DNA from: Bacteroidota bacterium
GTDB lineage: Bacteria; Bacteroidota; Bacteroidia; AKYH767-A; 2013-40CM-41-45
DNA: 64,000 bases
Direction: 5' to 3'
Assembly: GCA_016708785.1 (NCBI GenBank)
Contig: JADJFC010000003.1
Location: 434,001-498,000, forward strand
Shown one piece after another: positions 9,523 to 19,081 of this stretch. The translations under genes were made by a program, and so were the position numbers. Below the pieces are notes generated by a model that was given only the letters and a program-made list of their open reading frames with translations, was not told the DNA's origin and ran no database searches. Within the stretch, counting starts at the first letter, position 1. The number at the start of each line of letters is the position of its first letter.

Positions 9523-9652
9523 AAGTGGGTACAGGTATTGCCATTGATTTGTAGTATGGCAAACATATTAAAAAAAAGGCAGAAAAATTGCTTTTATCGT
9601 CAGTAATTAACACCTGTTTAAAGTGATGCTGTGGATAATTTTGAACAAAAAG

Positions 9653-10927
9653 TCAGTTTGATCGGATGGCGTCCACCGGATTCATCTGAGAAGCCTGATA
9701 TGCAGGAATGTAGCCGCTAATTATGCCTACAATGGCGCTGATTAAAATTCCCATTGTAATATTCCCCATTGAAAGTCCAATATCCATTCCTGTTCCCATT
9801 GAAACCAAAAGCGTTAAAACGTAAATGAGTCCTAAACCAAAACTTCCGCCAATAATGCACAGTACAATTGATTCAATTAGAAATTGCAACAGAATAAAAT
9901 AATTTTTCGCTCCAAGAGATTTTTGAATTCCAATAATCGGAGTACGCTCTCGAACCGAAACGAACATAATATTTGCAATTCCAAAACCTCCAACAACAAT
10001 GCTAAATCCGCCAATGATCCAACCTGCTAAACCAAGTGTATTGAAGAGCTCGTCCAATCCGCTGGAGAACATACTCGTTTCATTTAGTGCAAAATCGTCG
10101 GATTCCTGAGGTTGTAGTCTTCGAATGGAACGCATAGCCCCTCTCAATTCATCTTTCATTTCCCCATTCGTCACATTATCGTTGGCTTTCACTAAAATAT
10201 ATGGGTCGATATTGTTAGATCTTAAGTTGACCAAATTTCTGGCAAAGTTGACAGGAATGATCACCACATTGTCGAAGGAATTATCAAAAGTACTGCTTCC
10301 TTCGTGTTTCAAAACTCCAATTACTGTATGTTTGAATTTTCGTATCGTTACTGATTGACCAATTGCATTCCCACTTGGGAAAAGGGCTTTCGCAACATCA
10401 CTACCAAGAATGATCAAAGGCCTACCACTAGCAAATTCACTTTCTGTAAAAAAACGTCCATCTTCAATTTCAAAGTTCCTTACCTTATCGTAATCTTCGG
10501 ATACACAACTCACCTGTATATTTTCAATTGAACTACTTTCGTGTTTGATGGTCTGTCCACCAATGTCAGCAGCATAGGCAAGTGAATTACTGGTGGTAAT
10601 TTTTTTTCGAAGATCCGTAAGTTCTTTAATTGCAGGTAGTGGACGATTCATGTATTTCCACCACGGATATTCATCACCACCCTCAGGAACCCAAGGCCAC
10701 TTCTGAATATAAATTACATTGTTACCTAAAGAAGATATGTCTTTCCGAATCTTATTCTCAAGTGCATCGGTAGCAGTAAAAACGGCTATAATTGCAAAGA
10801 TACCAATGGTGATTCCTAACAAAGAAAGAATTGTTCGGAGTTTATTCACCCGCAGTGCTTCCAAAGCAAATAAAAAACTTTCGCGTATTAAACGAAGTAC
10901 TAATTTAAATTCTGATTGTGTAGCCAC
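9653..10927 (-). CDS. ABC transporter permease, MacB/FtsX family
   Basis: A 424-residue permease with a membrane segment near residues 30-52, a large extracytoplasmic MacB-type domain (periplasmic core, about residues 55-280), and three C-terminal membrane segments of the FtsX type. It contains the typical LSLLGITIGIFAIIAVFT and the closing NPVDAIRSN. Such permeases work with an ATPase of the MacB/LolD type in macrolide, peptide or lipoprotein export, but no ATPase gene is adjacent here. The start is GTG at 10927; no ATG is available. A perfect -7 box ends four bases upstream. The lipoprotein gene on the same strand starts 130 bases downstream of its stop. Confidence 0.88.
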   Translation of the reverse strand: MATQSEFKLVLRLIRESFLFALEALRVNKLRTILSLLGITIGIFAIIAVFTATDALENKIRKDISSLGNNVIYIQKWPWVPEGGDEYPWWKYMNRPLPAIKELTDLRKKITTSNSLAYAADIGGQTIKHESSSIENIQVSCVSEDYDKVRNFEIEDGRFFTESEFASGRPLIILGSDVAKALFPSGNAIGQSVTIRKFKHTVIGVLKHEGSSTFDNSFDNVVIIPVNFARNLVNLRSNNIDPYILVKANDNVTNGEMKDELRGAMRSIRRLQPQESDDFALNETSMFSSGLDELFNTLGLAGWIIGGFSIVVGGFGIANIMFVSVRERTPIIGIQKSLGAKNYFILLQFLIESIVLCIIGGSFGLGLIYVLTLLVSMGTGMDIGLSMGNITMGILISAIVGIISGYIPAYQASQMNPVDAIRSN

Positions 10928-10931
10928 TTGA

Positions 10932-10939
10932 CAAAAGTA
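10932..10939 (-). promoter_or_regulatory. -7 box for the ABC permease (TACTTTTG)
   Basis: A perfect TAnnTTTG box on the minus strand, separated by only four bases (TCAA) from the GTG start. This predicts a leaderless transcript. Confidence 0.6.
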
Positions 10940-10984
10940 GGATTATGGTTGGGATTGGAAAGCTTGTTAACTCATTTTATGAAT

Positions 10985-11055
10985 AATTTCGGATGATGGA
11001 TTTCAAATTTCGGTTTGTGCGGCCCAATCCGAAATCCGCAGTCCGAAATCCGCAA
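10985..11055. repeat. word repeat AATCCGAAATCCGC
   Basis: The intergenic region between the permease and purH holds ATTTCGG/GGATTTC words on the left and AATCCGAAATCCGCAGTC and CCGAAATCCGC on the right, able to pair as an imperfect hairpin. Related words occur at 22172-22215 and 24504-24530. Confidence 0.55.
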
Positions 11056-11124
11056 TTATTTTTCATCCCTCCCGTTTAATGCGCGTCAAATTTCCGTAAA
11101 ATTGCACCCGAATTAAGAGGGTAA

Positions 11125-12651
11125 ATGAAAGCAATAAAAAAGATCAACAGCGCACTGATTTCAGTGTATTATAAAGACAATCTGGAGCCGATTATCAGGC
11201 ATTTACACCGTTTAGGAGTTACACTTTATGCAACGGGCGGAACTCAGGAATTTATAGAAAATCTGGAAATTCCGGTTATCCCTGTTGAAGACGTTACAGA
11301 TTACCCTTCAATTTTAGGAGGAAGGGTAAAAACACTGCATCCTAAGATCTTCGGTGGTATTTTAAGTCGTCGCGAACATCTTGGCGACATCGCTGAACTC
11401 GAGAATTTTCATATTCCGGAAATTGACCTCGTCATTGTTGATCTGTATCCTTTCGAAGAAACAGTAGCATCAGGAGCGGACAGCCAAAGTATCATCGAAA
11501 AGATAGATATCGGTGGTATTTCACTCATTCGTGCTGCAGCGAAAAATTTTAAAGACGTTTTGATCATTCCTTCGAAAGATCAGTATGATTTTCTCTTGAA
11601 TATTCTCGAAAATAACAATGGAGAAACTAGTCTGGAGGACAGACACCTTATGGCTTCACACGCTTTTGCAACTTCTTCGCATTATGATTCTGCAATTTTT
11701 AATTACTTCAATAAGGATCATCACTTGAATCTTTTCCGTCAAAGTAGCAATGAGTCAAAAGTGCTGCGTTACGGCGAAAATCCACATCAGTCTGGAATAT
11801 TCTATGGAAATTTCGAAGGACTTTTCGACCGATTGAATGGTAAAGAGATTTCGTACAACAATTTACTTGATATCGATGCTGCTATTTCGCTTTTAACAGA
11901 ATTTCAAGAGCCAACTGTCGTTATCGTGAAACACAATAATGCCTGCGGATTAGCAAGCCGAAAAACAATAGAAAAAGCATGGGACGATGCTTTGGCAGGT
12001 GATCCGGTTTCTGCCTTCGGTGGTGTTATTTGCGTTAATCAAAACGTAAGTGTAGAACTTGCAGAGAAAATGAACTCACTTTTCTTTGAAGTATTGATCG
12101 CCCCTGATTTTGATGTTAAAGCCCTTGAAATTCTTGCCTCCAAAAAGAACAGGATCATTTTGAAGAGTAAAAAAATTGAGTTCCCTGAATTCATGTCAAG
12201 ATCAGCATTGAATGGTATCCTTGTTCAAAGTCGCGACAATAGCACTGAAAAGGTTGCCGACATGACTACCGTAACAAAAGTTGCTCCAACTGCATCACAG
12301 TTACTTGACTTGGAATTTGCAAATAAAATTGTAAAACACACCAAATCGAACACTATTGTCATTGTGAAAAACGGACAACTCTTGGCAAGTGGAACAGGTC
12401 AGACATCAAGAGTGGATGCTTTGCAGCAGGCAATCGCCAAAGCACGGCATTTCAAATTCGATCTGAATGGAACGGTCATGGCTTCTGATGCTTTTTTCCC
12501 TTTTCCGGATTGTGTGGAAATTGCAGATAAGGCAGGAATAAAGGCAATTATTCAACCCGGCGGTTCGGTAAAAGACCAAGAATCGATTGACTATTGTAAT
12601 CTGCATGGATTGGCAATGGTGACTACCGGCAAACGACATTTTAAGCACTAA
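11125..12651 (+). CDS. purH: bifunctional AICAR transformylase / IMP cyclohydrolase
   Basis: PurH performs the last two steps of IMP synthesis: formylation of AICAR and ring closure of FAICAR. The 508-residue protein has the N-terminal MGS-like cyclohydrolase domain (LYATGGTQEFI, GRVKTLHPKIFGGIL) and the AICARFT domain (LRYGENPHQSG, VIVKHNNACGLAS, ASDAFFPFPD). Length and motifs are normal and the frame is intact. It sits directly upstream of mreB, an arrangement seen in many Bacteroidota. A possible -7 element, TAAAATTG, lies near 11097, 20 bases before the AGAGGG that precedes the ATG. Confidence 0.97.
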   Translation: MKAIKKINSALISVYYKDNLEPIIRHLHRLGVTLYATGGTQEFIENLEIPVIPVEDVTDYPSILGGRVKTLHPKIFGGILSRREHLGDIAELENFHIPEIDLVIVDLYPFEETVASGADSQSIIEKIDIGGISLIRAAAKNFKDVLIIPSKDQYDFLLNILENNNGETSLEDRHLMASHAFATSSHYDSAIFNYFNKDHHLNLFRQSSNESKVLRYGENPHQSGIFYGNFEGLFDRLNGKEISYNNLLDIDAAISLLTEFQEPTVVIVKHNNACGLASRKTIEKAWDDALAGDPVSAFGGVICVNQNVSVELAEKMNSLFFEVLIAPDFDVKALEILASKKNRIILKSKKIEFPEFMSRSALNGILVQSRDNSTEKVADMTTVTKVAPTASQLLDLEFANKIVKHTKSNTIVIVKNGQLLASGTGQTSRVDALQQAIAKARHFKFDLNGTVMASDAFFPFPDCVEIADKAGIKAIIQPGGSVKDQESIDYCNLHGLAMVTTGKRHFKH

Positions 12652-12781
12652 TCGGCTTTAATTATTCTCAAACTTATTCATTTAGCTAAAACTATCTGTT
12701 TGAATTTGCGTATAGATGGGACGAAAGTGTATTCTGACTATTTAACCAACCTAATACCGGCCCTATGGGCTCATTGAACGC

Positions 12782-13803
12782 ATGGGATTGTTCGATTTTC
12801 TTACTCAAGAAATTGCTATTGACCTGGGAACGGCCAATACGCTGATTATTCATAACGATAAAGTTGTGGTCGATGAACCATCGATCGTGGCAATTGACCG
12901 TATGACTGGTAAAGTCATTGCTGTCGGTAAGCAAGCCATGATGATGCATGGAAAGACTCACGAAAATATAAAAACGGTTCGACCATTGAAAGATGGTGTG
13001 ATCGCCGATTTCGATGCTGCAGAACATATGATCAGAGGAATGATAAAAATGCTTAGCCCAAAAGGCAGCCTTTTACTCCTTCCTTGAGAATGGTGATCTG
13101 TATCCCCTCGGGAATTACGGAAGTGGAAAAACGTGCCGTTCGCGATTCAGCAGAACATGCCGGAGCTAAAGAAGTATATCTGATTCATGAACCTATGGCA
13201 GCTGCAATCGGTATTGGTATCGATGTAGAGGAACCCATGGGTAACATGATCATTGATATCGGTGGTGGTACCAGCGAGATCGCTGTCATTGCACTTGGTG
13301 GTATCGTTTGTGATCAGTCTATTCGTGTTGCCGGTGATGGTTTCACAAATGACATCTGGGATTACATGCGTCGTCAACATAATATCCTGATCGGTGAACG
13401 TTCTGCTGAACGTATAAAAATTGAAGTCGGTTCTGCTTTACCTGAACTTGAAAACCCGCCACCTGATTTCGCCGTTCATGGACGCGATCTGATGACAGGT
13501 ATTCCAAAAGAAATTACAGTGAGCTATTCTGAAATTGCTCATGCTCTTGATAAATCAATTTCAAAAGTTGAAGAAGCGATCCTGAAAGCTCTCGAAATGA
13601 CTCCGCCTGAATTATCAGCCGATATTTACCGCACAGGGATTTATCTTACAGGTGGCGGTGCGCTTCTTCGCGGATTAGATCAGCGTATAGCTTTGAAAAC
13701 AAAATTGCCTGTTCACGTTGCTGAAGATCCTCTTCGTGCTGTTGTACGCGGTACTGGCATTGCGTTAAAGAATATCGGACGTTTCAAATTCCTTATTCCT
13801 TAA
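12782..13803 (+). CDS. mreB: rod shape-determining protein MreB (frameshifted)
   Basis: MreB is the bacterial actin that guides lateral wall synthesis. The first 100 residues (IAIDLGTANTLI, DEPSIVA) and the remainder (MVICIPSGITEVEKRAV, IIDIGGGTSEIAVIALGG, GIYLTGGGALLRGLD) are in different frames. The break is in the T-run 13071-13074. One extra T gives SPKGSLFTPSLRMVICIPSG, matching the family, and a full product of 340 residues. MreB is normally required in rod-shaped cells and the rest of the operon is present, so a single-base sequence error is more likely than loss of the gene. It heads the mreB-mreC-mreD-mrdA-rodA operon. Confidence 0.94.
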
Positions 13804-13842
13804 GCAATCGATATGATTTCTGTAGGAAAATCTATTTGATGA

Positions 13843-14535
13843 ATGCGTAATCTGTTTCTCTTCCTCTGGAAGTATAACTTTTTTATTTCATTTCTGCTCC
13901 TGGAAGTATTGTGCGGTTATCTGATCGTTCAAAACAATAATTTCCAACGCGCAAGTTTCATCAATTCTACCAATCAAGTTGCTGCTAAAGTTAATTCTGC
14001 CGTTAGTTCGGTAACCGAATATATCAATCTCGGTATTACTAACGATGCTCTTTCCCGCGAAAATGCTGCTTTCAAATCACTCATGCCTGATGTGTTTTAC
14101 ATTGATAGCGCAATTCGCAGAGTTCAATCCGATACCATCCTCAAACAACAATACACTTTCATGACTGCCAAAGTCGTGAACAATACAACCAACCGTAGAA
14201 GTAATTATCTAACGCTTAACCGTGGAAGTTTGCAAGGCGTACAACCTGAAATGGGTGTAATTTGTCCGGATGGAATTGTCGGTATCGTAAAAGATGTTTC
14301 TGATCATTATTGTTCGGTAATTTCTTTTTTGCACAAGGATAGTCGCATCAGTGCACGATTAAAGAAAACAAATTTTATAGGTTCAATGGTTTGGGATGGC
14401 TTTGATGCAACTCACGGACGATTGAACGATATTGAAAAACACGTTAAAGTGAATAAAGGCGATACGATTATCACTACTTCATTTTCTTCTATTGAACAAC
14501 AGGCATTGGAGGAGCCATTAAAAAATGATCGTTAA
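13843..14535 (+). CDS. mreC: rod shape-determining protein MreC, internally shortened
   Basis: MreC is a membrane-anchored periplasmic scaffold linking MreB to the elongation enzymes. The product has one N-terminal membrane segment, a helical stretch and the first beta-domain (NYLTLNRGSLQGVQPEMGVICPDGIVGIV). It is 230 residues long, against roughly 270-280 in relatives. The protein runs from GDTIITTSFSSI directly into EQQALEEPLKNDR. The usual continuation of about 45-50 residues (a G-I-IGTV strand, the NFYTIKV strand and a YVV strand) is missing, without a frameshift. Its last codons overlap mreD by 11 bases. It is either a real internal deletion that should damage the second beta-barrel, or an assembly collapse. 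Confidence 0.88.
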   Translation: MRNLFLFLWKYNFFISFLLLEVLCGYLIVQNNNFQRASFINSTNQVAAKVNSAVSSVTEYINLGITNDALSRENAAFKSLMPDVFYIDSAIRRVQSDTILKQQYTFMTAKVVNNTTNRRSNYLTLNRGSLQGVQPEMGVICPDGIVGIVKDVSDHYCSVISFLHKDSRISARLKKTNFIGSMVWDGFDATHGRLNDIEKHVKVNKGDTIITTSFSSIEQQALEEPLKNDR

Positions 14536-15058
14536 AATCCTGGCTCAACTATGGCGCTTTATCTTCCTGATAGGAATTCAGGTTGTTCTATTGAATCACA
14601 TTCAATGGAGCGGATATGTTAACCCTTATGTCTACATCCTTTTTATTCTGATGCTCCCCGTTGAAACTCCGAAATGGCTTCTGCTCATACTCGCGCTTTG
14701 CACAGGGTTAGTGATCGATATGTTTGGCACCAGCGGAGGAATCCATGCGGCTTGTACGGTTTTCATGGCCTTTGCCAGACCGGGAGTGTTAAAATTAATT
14801 GCACCGCGAGACGGATATGATACCGATACCAGACTGACTCCAGGTGTTATGGGCTTTAACTGGTTCATAACCTATATAAGTATTATGGTATTACTCCATC
14901 ATCTTGCTTATTTTTACATCGAAGTATTCCGGTTCAGTGAGTTTTTTATGACATTCTTTAAGGCAATCATTAATTCAATGATCACCGTTGCGCTCATTGT
15001 TGTCGGACAGTATTTATTCGGAAGACAAGGCAAGAGAAATGAACGTATCATTGGGTAG
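14525..15058 (+). CDS. mreD: rod shape-determining protein MreD
   Basis: A 177-residue inner-membrane protein with about five hydrophobic segments, member of the MreBCD elongasome. The early VNPYVYILFILMLP and the GLVIDMFGTSGGIHAA segment are typical for Bacteroidota MreD. It overlaps the end of mreC and the start of mrdA, so translation in this operon is probably coupled. Confidence 0.9.
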   Translation: MIVKILAQLWRFIFLIGIQVVLLNHIQWSGYVNPYVYILFILMLPVETPKWLLLILALCTGLVIDMFGTSGGIHAACTVFMAFARPGVLKLIAPRDGYDTDTRLTPGVMGFNWFITYISIMVLLHHLAYFYIEVFRFSEFFMTFFKAIINSMITVALIVVGQYLFGRQGKRNERIIG

Positions 15059-16925
15059 AACCACAGTTATTTATTTTATTTTTATTGTCGTAGCTATTAT
15101 TTACCTGATGCGATTGTTTTACATTCAGGTGATCGATAAGAGCTATGAGCTTTCTGCCAATAATAACGTTTTACGTTTGGTCATCGATTACCCTTCACGT
15201 GGATTGATCTACGATAGAAACGGGAAATTGCTTGTGTTCAATGAGCCTGTATATGATCTTATGATCATTCCAAAGCAGGCGAAAGATAACGATACAGTTG
15301 AACTTTGTAAGCTGATTGGAATTTCAAAAGAAGATTACATTGAGAAATTCAAAAAAGCCAAATCATATTCTCCTGTAAAAGCTTCAATTTTTGAAAAGCA
15401 ATTGTCCATTGTTACCTATGCTACTTTTCAGGAAAAATTATACAAATTTCCCGGCTTTTACGTTCAGCCGCGTACTTTAAGGAAGTATCCTGATCCAATG
15501 GCCGCACATTTATTCGGATATATTGGTGAGGTTGACTCAGCCACTACTCATAAAAATCCGTATTACCGTGATGGTGATTATATAGGCAAGAGTGGGATCG
15601 AACAGTCGTATGAACAGGTTCTCCGAGGACAACGAGGCGTGCGACGTGTAATGGTCGATGTGTTCAACCGTGAGAAAGGAAGTTTTCAGGGTGGGCGATA
15701 TGACACTGCTGCTGTTGCAGGCGAAAGTCTGATGATTACTATTGATGCAGAACTTCAACGCTATGCCGAAAAATTATTTCAGAATAAAGTAGGTGCCGTT
15801 GTTGCAATTGAACCTTCAACCGGTGAGATCTTAGCTTGTGTCAGCAATCCATCATACGATCCGAATTTGCTCGTCGGTCGTCAGCGAACAAAAAATTATG
15901 CTCATCTTTTATTTGATCCGTCAAAACCACTATTCAACCGAGCCCTCATGGCTTATTATCCGCCTGGCTCAACATTCAAATTGATCAACGATCTTATCGG
16001 TGAACAGGAAGGTGTTCTTTTTCCAAGCACATCGTATTACTGCGACGGTGGTTATCACATGGGTTCGCTTACTGTTAAATGTGATGCACGACATGGATCA
16101 ATTGCACTTGAATCCGCTATCGCACATTCGTGTAACACTTACCATTGTTATGTGTTCAGAAGCATCGTCGATCAAAAGCGTTTCAAAAGTACAGAAGAAG
16201 GATATAACGTATGGAGAAATCACGTGTTGACTTTCGGTATTGGGAAAAGACTTTACAGCGATCTTCCACAGGAATTAAAAGGGAACGTACCGACTGTAGA
16301 ATATTACGATAAATATTTCGGCAAAGGTCGTTGGAGATCGTCGACAGTAGTTTCACTTTCTATCGGACAGGGAGAATTAGGGATCACTCCACTACAGATG
16401 GCGAATACAATGTGTATCATTGCCAACCGAGGATATTTTTATATCCCTCACATCATGAAAAAAGTTGGAGACAAATCGCAGAAGGATAAAAAGTTCACTG
16501 AAAAGAATCATACCGATATTCGACCTGAATATTATGATATCGTTCAGGATGGGATGCAGAAAGTTTTGGAATCAGGAACAGCTGCCGCTTCTCAAATAAA
16601 AGGAATTACAGTATTGGGAAAAACAGGTACAGCGCAAAATCCGGGGAAAGATCACTCGCTTTTCGTAGGATTTGCACCGCGGGAAAATCCAAAGATCGCT
16701 ATTGGGATCATGGTAGAAAACGGAGGATGGGGTAGTGACTGGGCAGCGCCAATTGCAACATTGATGATGGAAAAATATTTGAATGACACAATTGCAAGGC
16801 CGGCATTAGAGAAGAGAATGTTTGAAGGGGTGATCAATCCAAAAGTGTATCAACCAAAGAGAGAAGTGTTAAGAGACACTGTTCAGAAAATTGTACCTAT
16901 CAGACCTGTTTTAAAAGCACTATAA
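15039..16925 (+). CDS. mrdA: penicillin-binding protein 2 (transpeptidase)
   Basis: The elongation-specific D,D-transpeptidase that cross-links peptidoglycan with RodA. It has one N-terminal membrane segment, a dimerisation domain (SRGLIYDRNGKLL), and the transpeptidase motifs: SxxK in YPPGSTFK, SxN in AHSCNTY and KTG in LGKTGTAQNP. I chose the ATG at 15039 (MNVSLGRTTVIYF), inside the 3' end of mreD, which gives 628 residues and puts the membrane segment at the N-terminus. An upstream in-frame ATG at 14988 would add 17 residues encoded within mreD. The stop overlaps the rodA start by one base. Confidence 0.95.
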   Translation: MNVSLGRTTVIYFIFIVVAIIYLMRLFYIQVIDKSYELSANNNVLRLVIDYPSRGLIYDRNGKLLVFNEPVYDLMIIPKQAKDNDTVELCKLIGISKEDYIEKFKKAKSYSPVKASIFEKQLSIVTYATFQEKLYKFPGFYVQPRTLRKYPDPMAAHLFGYIGEVDSATTHKNPYYRDGDYIGKSGIEQSYEQVLRGQRGVRRVMVDVFNREKGSFQGGRYDTAAVAGESLMITIDAELQRYAEKLFQNKVGAVVAIEPSTGEILACVSNPSYDPNLLVGRQRTKNYAHLLFDPSKPLFNRALMAYYPPGSTFKLINDLIGEQEGVLFPSTSYYCDGGYHMGSLTVKCDARHGSIALESAIAHSCNTYHCYVFRSIVDQKRFKSTEEGYNVWRNHVLTFGIGKRLYSDLPQELKGNVPTVEYYDKYFGKGRWRSSTVVSLSIGQGELGITPLQMANTMCIIANRGYFYIPHIMKKVGDKSQKDKKFTEKNHTDIRPEYYDIVQDGMQKVLESGTAAASQIKGITVLGKTGTAQNPGKDHSLFVGFAPRENPKIAIGIMVENGGWGSDWAAPIATLMMEKYLNDTIARPALEKRMFEGVINPKVYQPKREVLRDTVQKIVPIRPVLKAL

Positions 16926-18190
16926 TGGGAAGAAACGATCGCGGCATATTGCAGAATATCGATTGGGTCCTGGTTGGGATCTTTCTTGTTATGGTTTTAT
17001 TCGGCTGGATGAATATATATGCAGCTGTCTATAACGATGAACATAAAAGTATTCTCGACTTCACTCAAAACTACGGTAAACAAAGTATCTGGATCGTTTG
17101 CGCTTTTATGATCGCTTTAATGGTTCTTGTTATCGATGGTAAATTCTATGCCGCTTTTTCGTATGCCATATATATAATTATGCTCTTGCTCTTGCTATCA
17201 ACTTTTGCATTCGCAAAGAACGTGAAAGGATCGTATGGCTGGATTGACATCGGTTCCTATAAATTGCAGCCCGCCGAATTCGCGAAGTTTGCAACTAATA
17301 TGGCTTTAGCAAAATTTTTGAGTACACTCGATACAAGAATGCAGGATTTCAAAACGAAGTTGATCTCGCTTGTTATAATTGGTATTCCTGCAATTATTAT
17401 CCTATTACAGAATGATACAGGTTCAGCATTGGTCTTCGGAGCTTTTGTACTTGTATTATATCGCGAAGGACTTTCCGGAAATGTATTACTTCTTGGACTT
17501 GTTTCAGGGGCACTTTTTGTGTTGTCTTTGTTACTCCCACAAACAACTTTGTTTATTGTGATTGGGATTATTGCGCTATTGTTTTTAATGGTCGTTAGAA
17601 GAAATAAAAAAAATATTTTGATCATTGCAACAGGAGCTATAGTCGCAATGGGAATTGTATTCAGTGTCGATTATTTTTACAATTCCGTTCTTCAGGAACA
17701 TCAAAGAGTTCGTATCGATGTTTTACTTGGGAAAGAAGTTGACCTAAAAGGAGCCGGTTATAATGTGAATCAAAGTAAGATCGCCATTGGTTCAGGTGGT
17801 TTCTTCGGAAAAGGATTTTTACAGGGAACACAAACTAAATATGATTTCGTTCCTGAACAGAGCACGGATTTTATTTTCTGTACTGTAGGCGAGGAGTGGG
17901 GTTTTATTGGAAGTGTTGTTGTGATCGGTCTCTTTGTCGCACTGTTAACACGGCTTATTTATGTTGCGGAACGGCAAAGGTCAGCCTATTCTCGAATCTA
18001 TGGCTATGGAGTTGCATGTATTCTGTTTGTCCATCTACTCATTAATATAGGTATGACCATCGGACTTGCACCGGTAATTGGTATTCCACTGCCATTTTTT
18101 AGCTATGGCGGTTCATCGCTTTGGTCGTTTACGATCCTCTTATTTATTTTCATTCGCTTGGATGCTTATCGCTTCCAAATTTTAAGATAA
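16925..18190 (+). CDS. rodA: rod shape-determining peptidoglycan polymerase RodA
   Basis: SEDS-family glycosyltransferase that polymerises lipid II glycans together with PBP2. The 421-residue protein has about ten membrane segments and the conserved late motifs GFFGKGFLQGTQTKYDFVPEQ and PLPFFSYGGSS. The first base of its ATG is the last base of the mrdA stop codon. It is the last gene of the operon. Confidence 0.95.
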   Translation: MGRNDRGILQNIDWVLVGIFLVMVLFGWMNIYAAVYNDEHKSILDFTQNYGKQSIWIVCAFMIALMVLVIDGKFYAAFSYAIYIIMLLLLLSTFAFAKNVKGSYGWIDIGSYKLQPAEFAKFATNMALAKFLSTLDTRMQDFKTKLISLVIIGIPAIIILLQNDTGSALVFGAFVLVLYREGLSGNVLLLGLVSGALFVLSLLLPQTTLFIVIGIIALLFLMVVRRNKKNILIIATGAIVAMGIVFSVDYFYNSVLQEHQRVRIDVLLGKEVDLKGAGYNVNQSKIAIGSGGFFGKGFLQGTQTKYDFVPEQSTDFIFCTVGEEWGFIGSVVVIGLFVALLTRLIYVAERQRSAYSRIYGYGVACILFVHLLINIGMTIGLAPVIGIPLPFFSYGGSSLWSFTILLFIFIRLDAYRFQILR

Positions 18191-18285
18191 TTGCAATTTC
18201 TTCACTTTCAGGCAAAAGCCTGACATTCCCAAGACATTTTTCGTGGTTCTTTCATTTAACTTTAACTTAACAAATCTAAAAAACC

Positions 18286-18756
18286 ATGAAAAAAAGCCTA
18301 CTTTCTATTCTTTGCCTGATTTCAGTTTTAGGAGTCATGCAGTCGTGTACAAAAGACAACGATAGTTGCTCTTCAACAAACATCTCAGATCAGACCATTG
18401 CGCGCTTGGCGAATTCGTCTGATAGGTTAACTTGTTTGGCATCATCGTCAAAGTCTCTTCAAACTGTTAGCAGCTTTAGAATTAAAATGAATTCAGTTGC
18501 ATCAAAAGCAATTAGTCACGGACTGCAGGCAAGTTTTCCGAACAACAGTATGCTTGTTCGTGAAGCACTCGATCAGAATGGAAATGTAACAGGCAGTGAT
18601 ATCATGTACAGATCAGAATCAGATCCGCATTCTAGCAATGGATGGTTGTGGTTGAGTACTGATGCAAATGGAAATGTAATATACAATGCAAGCGAAAAAG
18701 GTGCGAAATGCCAGAGTTGTCACAATGGCTCGGTAAGCTCTTTAAATGGTATGTAA
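18286..18756 (+). CDS. cytochrome P460-like haem lipoprotein
   Basis: A 156-residue lipoprotein (signal peptide, then MQSCTKDND) ending in a c-type haem site CQSCH. Before the haem motif it has SSNGWLWLSTDANGNV, the aromatic turn that precedes the CxxCH in cytochrome P460-domain proteins. Cytochromes P460 oxidise hydroxylamine in some bacteria; many Bacteroidota members have unknown substrates. A homologous gene lies 325 bases downstream on the opposite strand, convergent. The signal and haem motif are clear, the family name is an inference, and the substrate is unknown. Confidence 0.75.
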   Translation: MKKSLLSILCLISVLGVMQSCTKDNDSCSSTNISDQTIARLANSSDRLTCLASSSKSLQTVSSFRIKMNSVASKAISHGLQASFPNNSMLVREALDQNGNVTGSDIMYRSESDPHSSNGWLWLSTDANGNVIYNASEKGAKCQSCHNGSVSSLNGM

Positions 18757-18784
18757 AAAATGTGTTTTTATGTGGTAGTTTTTT

Positions 18785-18859
18785 GGTGAGTGGTAAGTGG
18801 TAATTAGTAAGTAGAAGGTGTCTACTTATTAATTACCACTTAGTACTCACCTTTTTTAT
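18785..18859 (+). terminator. hairpin terminator made of GGTAAGT words
   Basis: Left arm 18785-18814 (GGTGAGTGGTAAGTGG..) pairs with 18823-18852 (..CCACTTAGTACTCACC) at about 27 of 30 positions, followed by six T. It lies 28 bases after the first P460-like gene. The words GTAAGTGGTAA recur at 19620-19795 and at both ends of 63797-63973. Confidence 0.75.
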
Positions 18860-18871
18860 TTCGTAAAATTT

Positions 18872-19053
18872 AAACACAAGAACACAAGTTCACAAAAGTC
18901 CACGGAATTACTTTCTTCGATTTATACTCAGAAAACCAGGAGACATTTAATATTAATGAATTACTCAAATCGTTTTTCGGTATCAAACGAATATACAGAA
19001 AACTACGAACTATAAAATTCCGTGGACTTTTGTGAACTTGTGTTCTTGTGTTT
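18872..19053. repeat. 38-bp perfect inverted repeat between the two P460-like genes
   Basis: Arms 18872-18909 and 19016-19053 are exact complements over 38 bases (AAACACAAGAACACAAGTTC... on the left), separated by 106 bases. The gap contains no reading frame. The right arm ends 28 bases before the stop of the convergent gene. A degenerate version of the arm words (GTGAACTCGTGTTCTTAGTG) appears at 37467-37486. Confidence 0.9.
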
Positions 19054-19081
19054 TATTTCCAAGTATTCACTATTTCACTAG

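Noticed and set aside
14988..15038. Upstream start of mrdA
   Set aside because: The added residues are encoded within mreD and would precede the membrane anchor without similarity to PBP2 starts.
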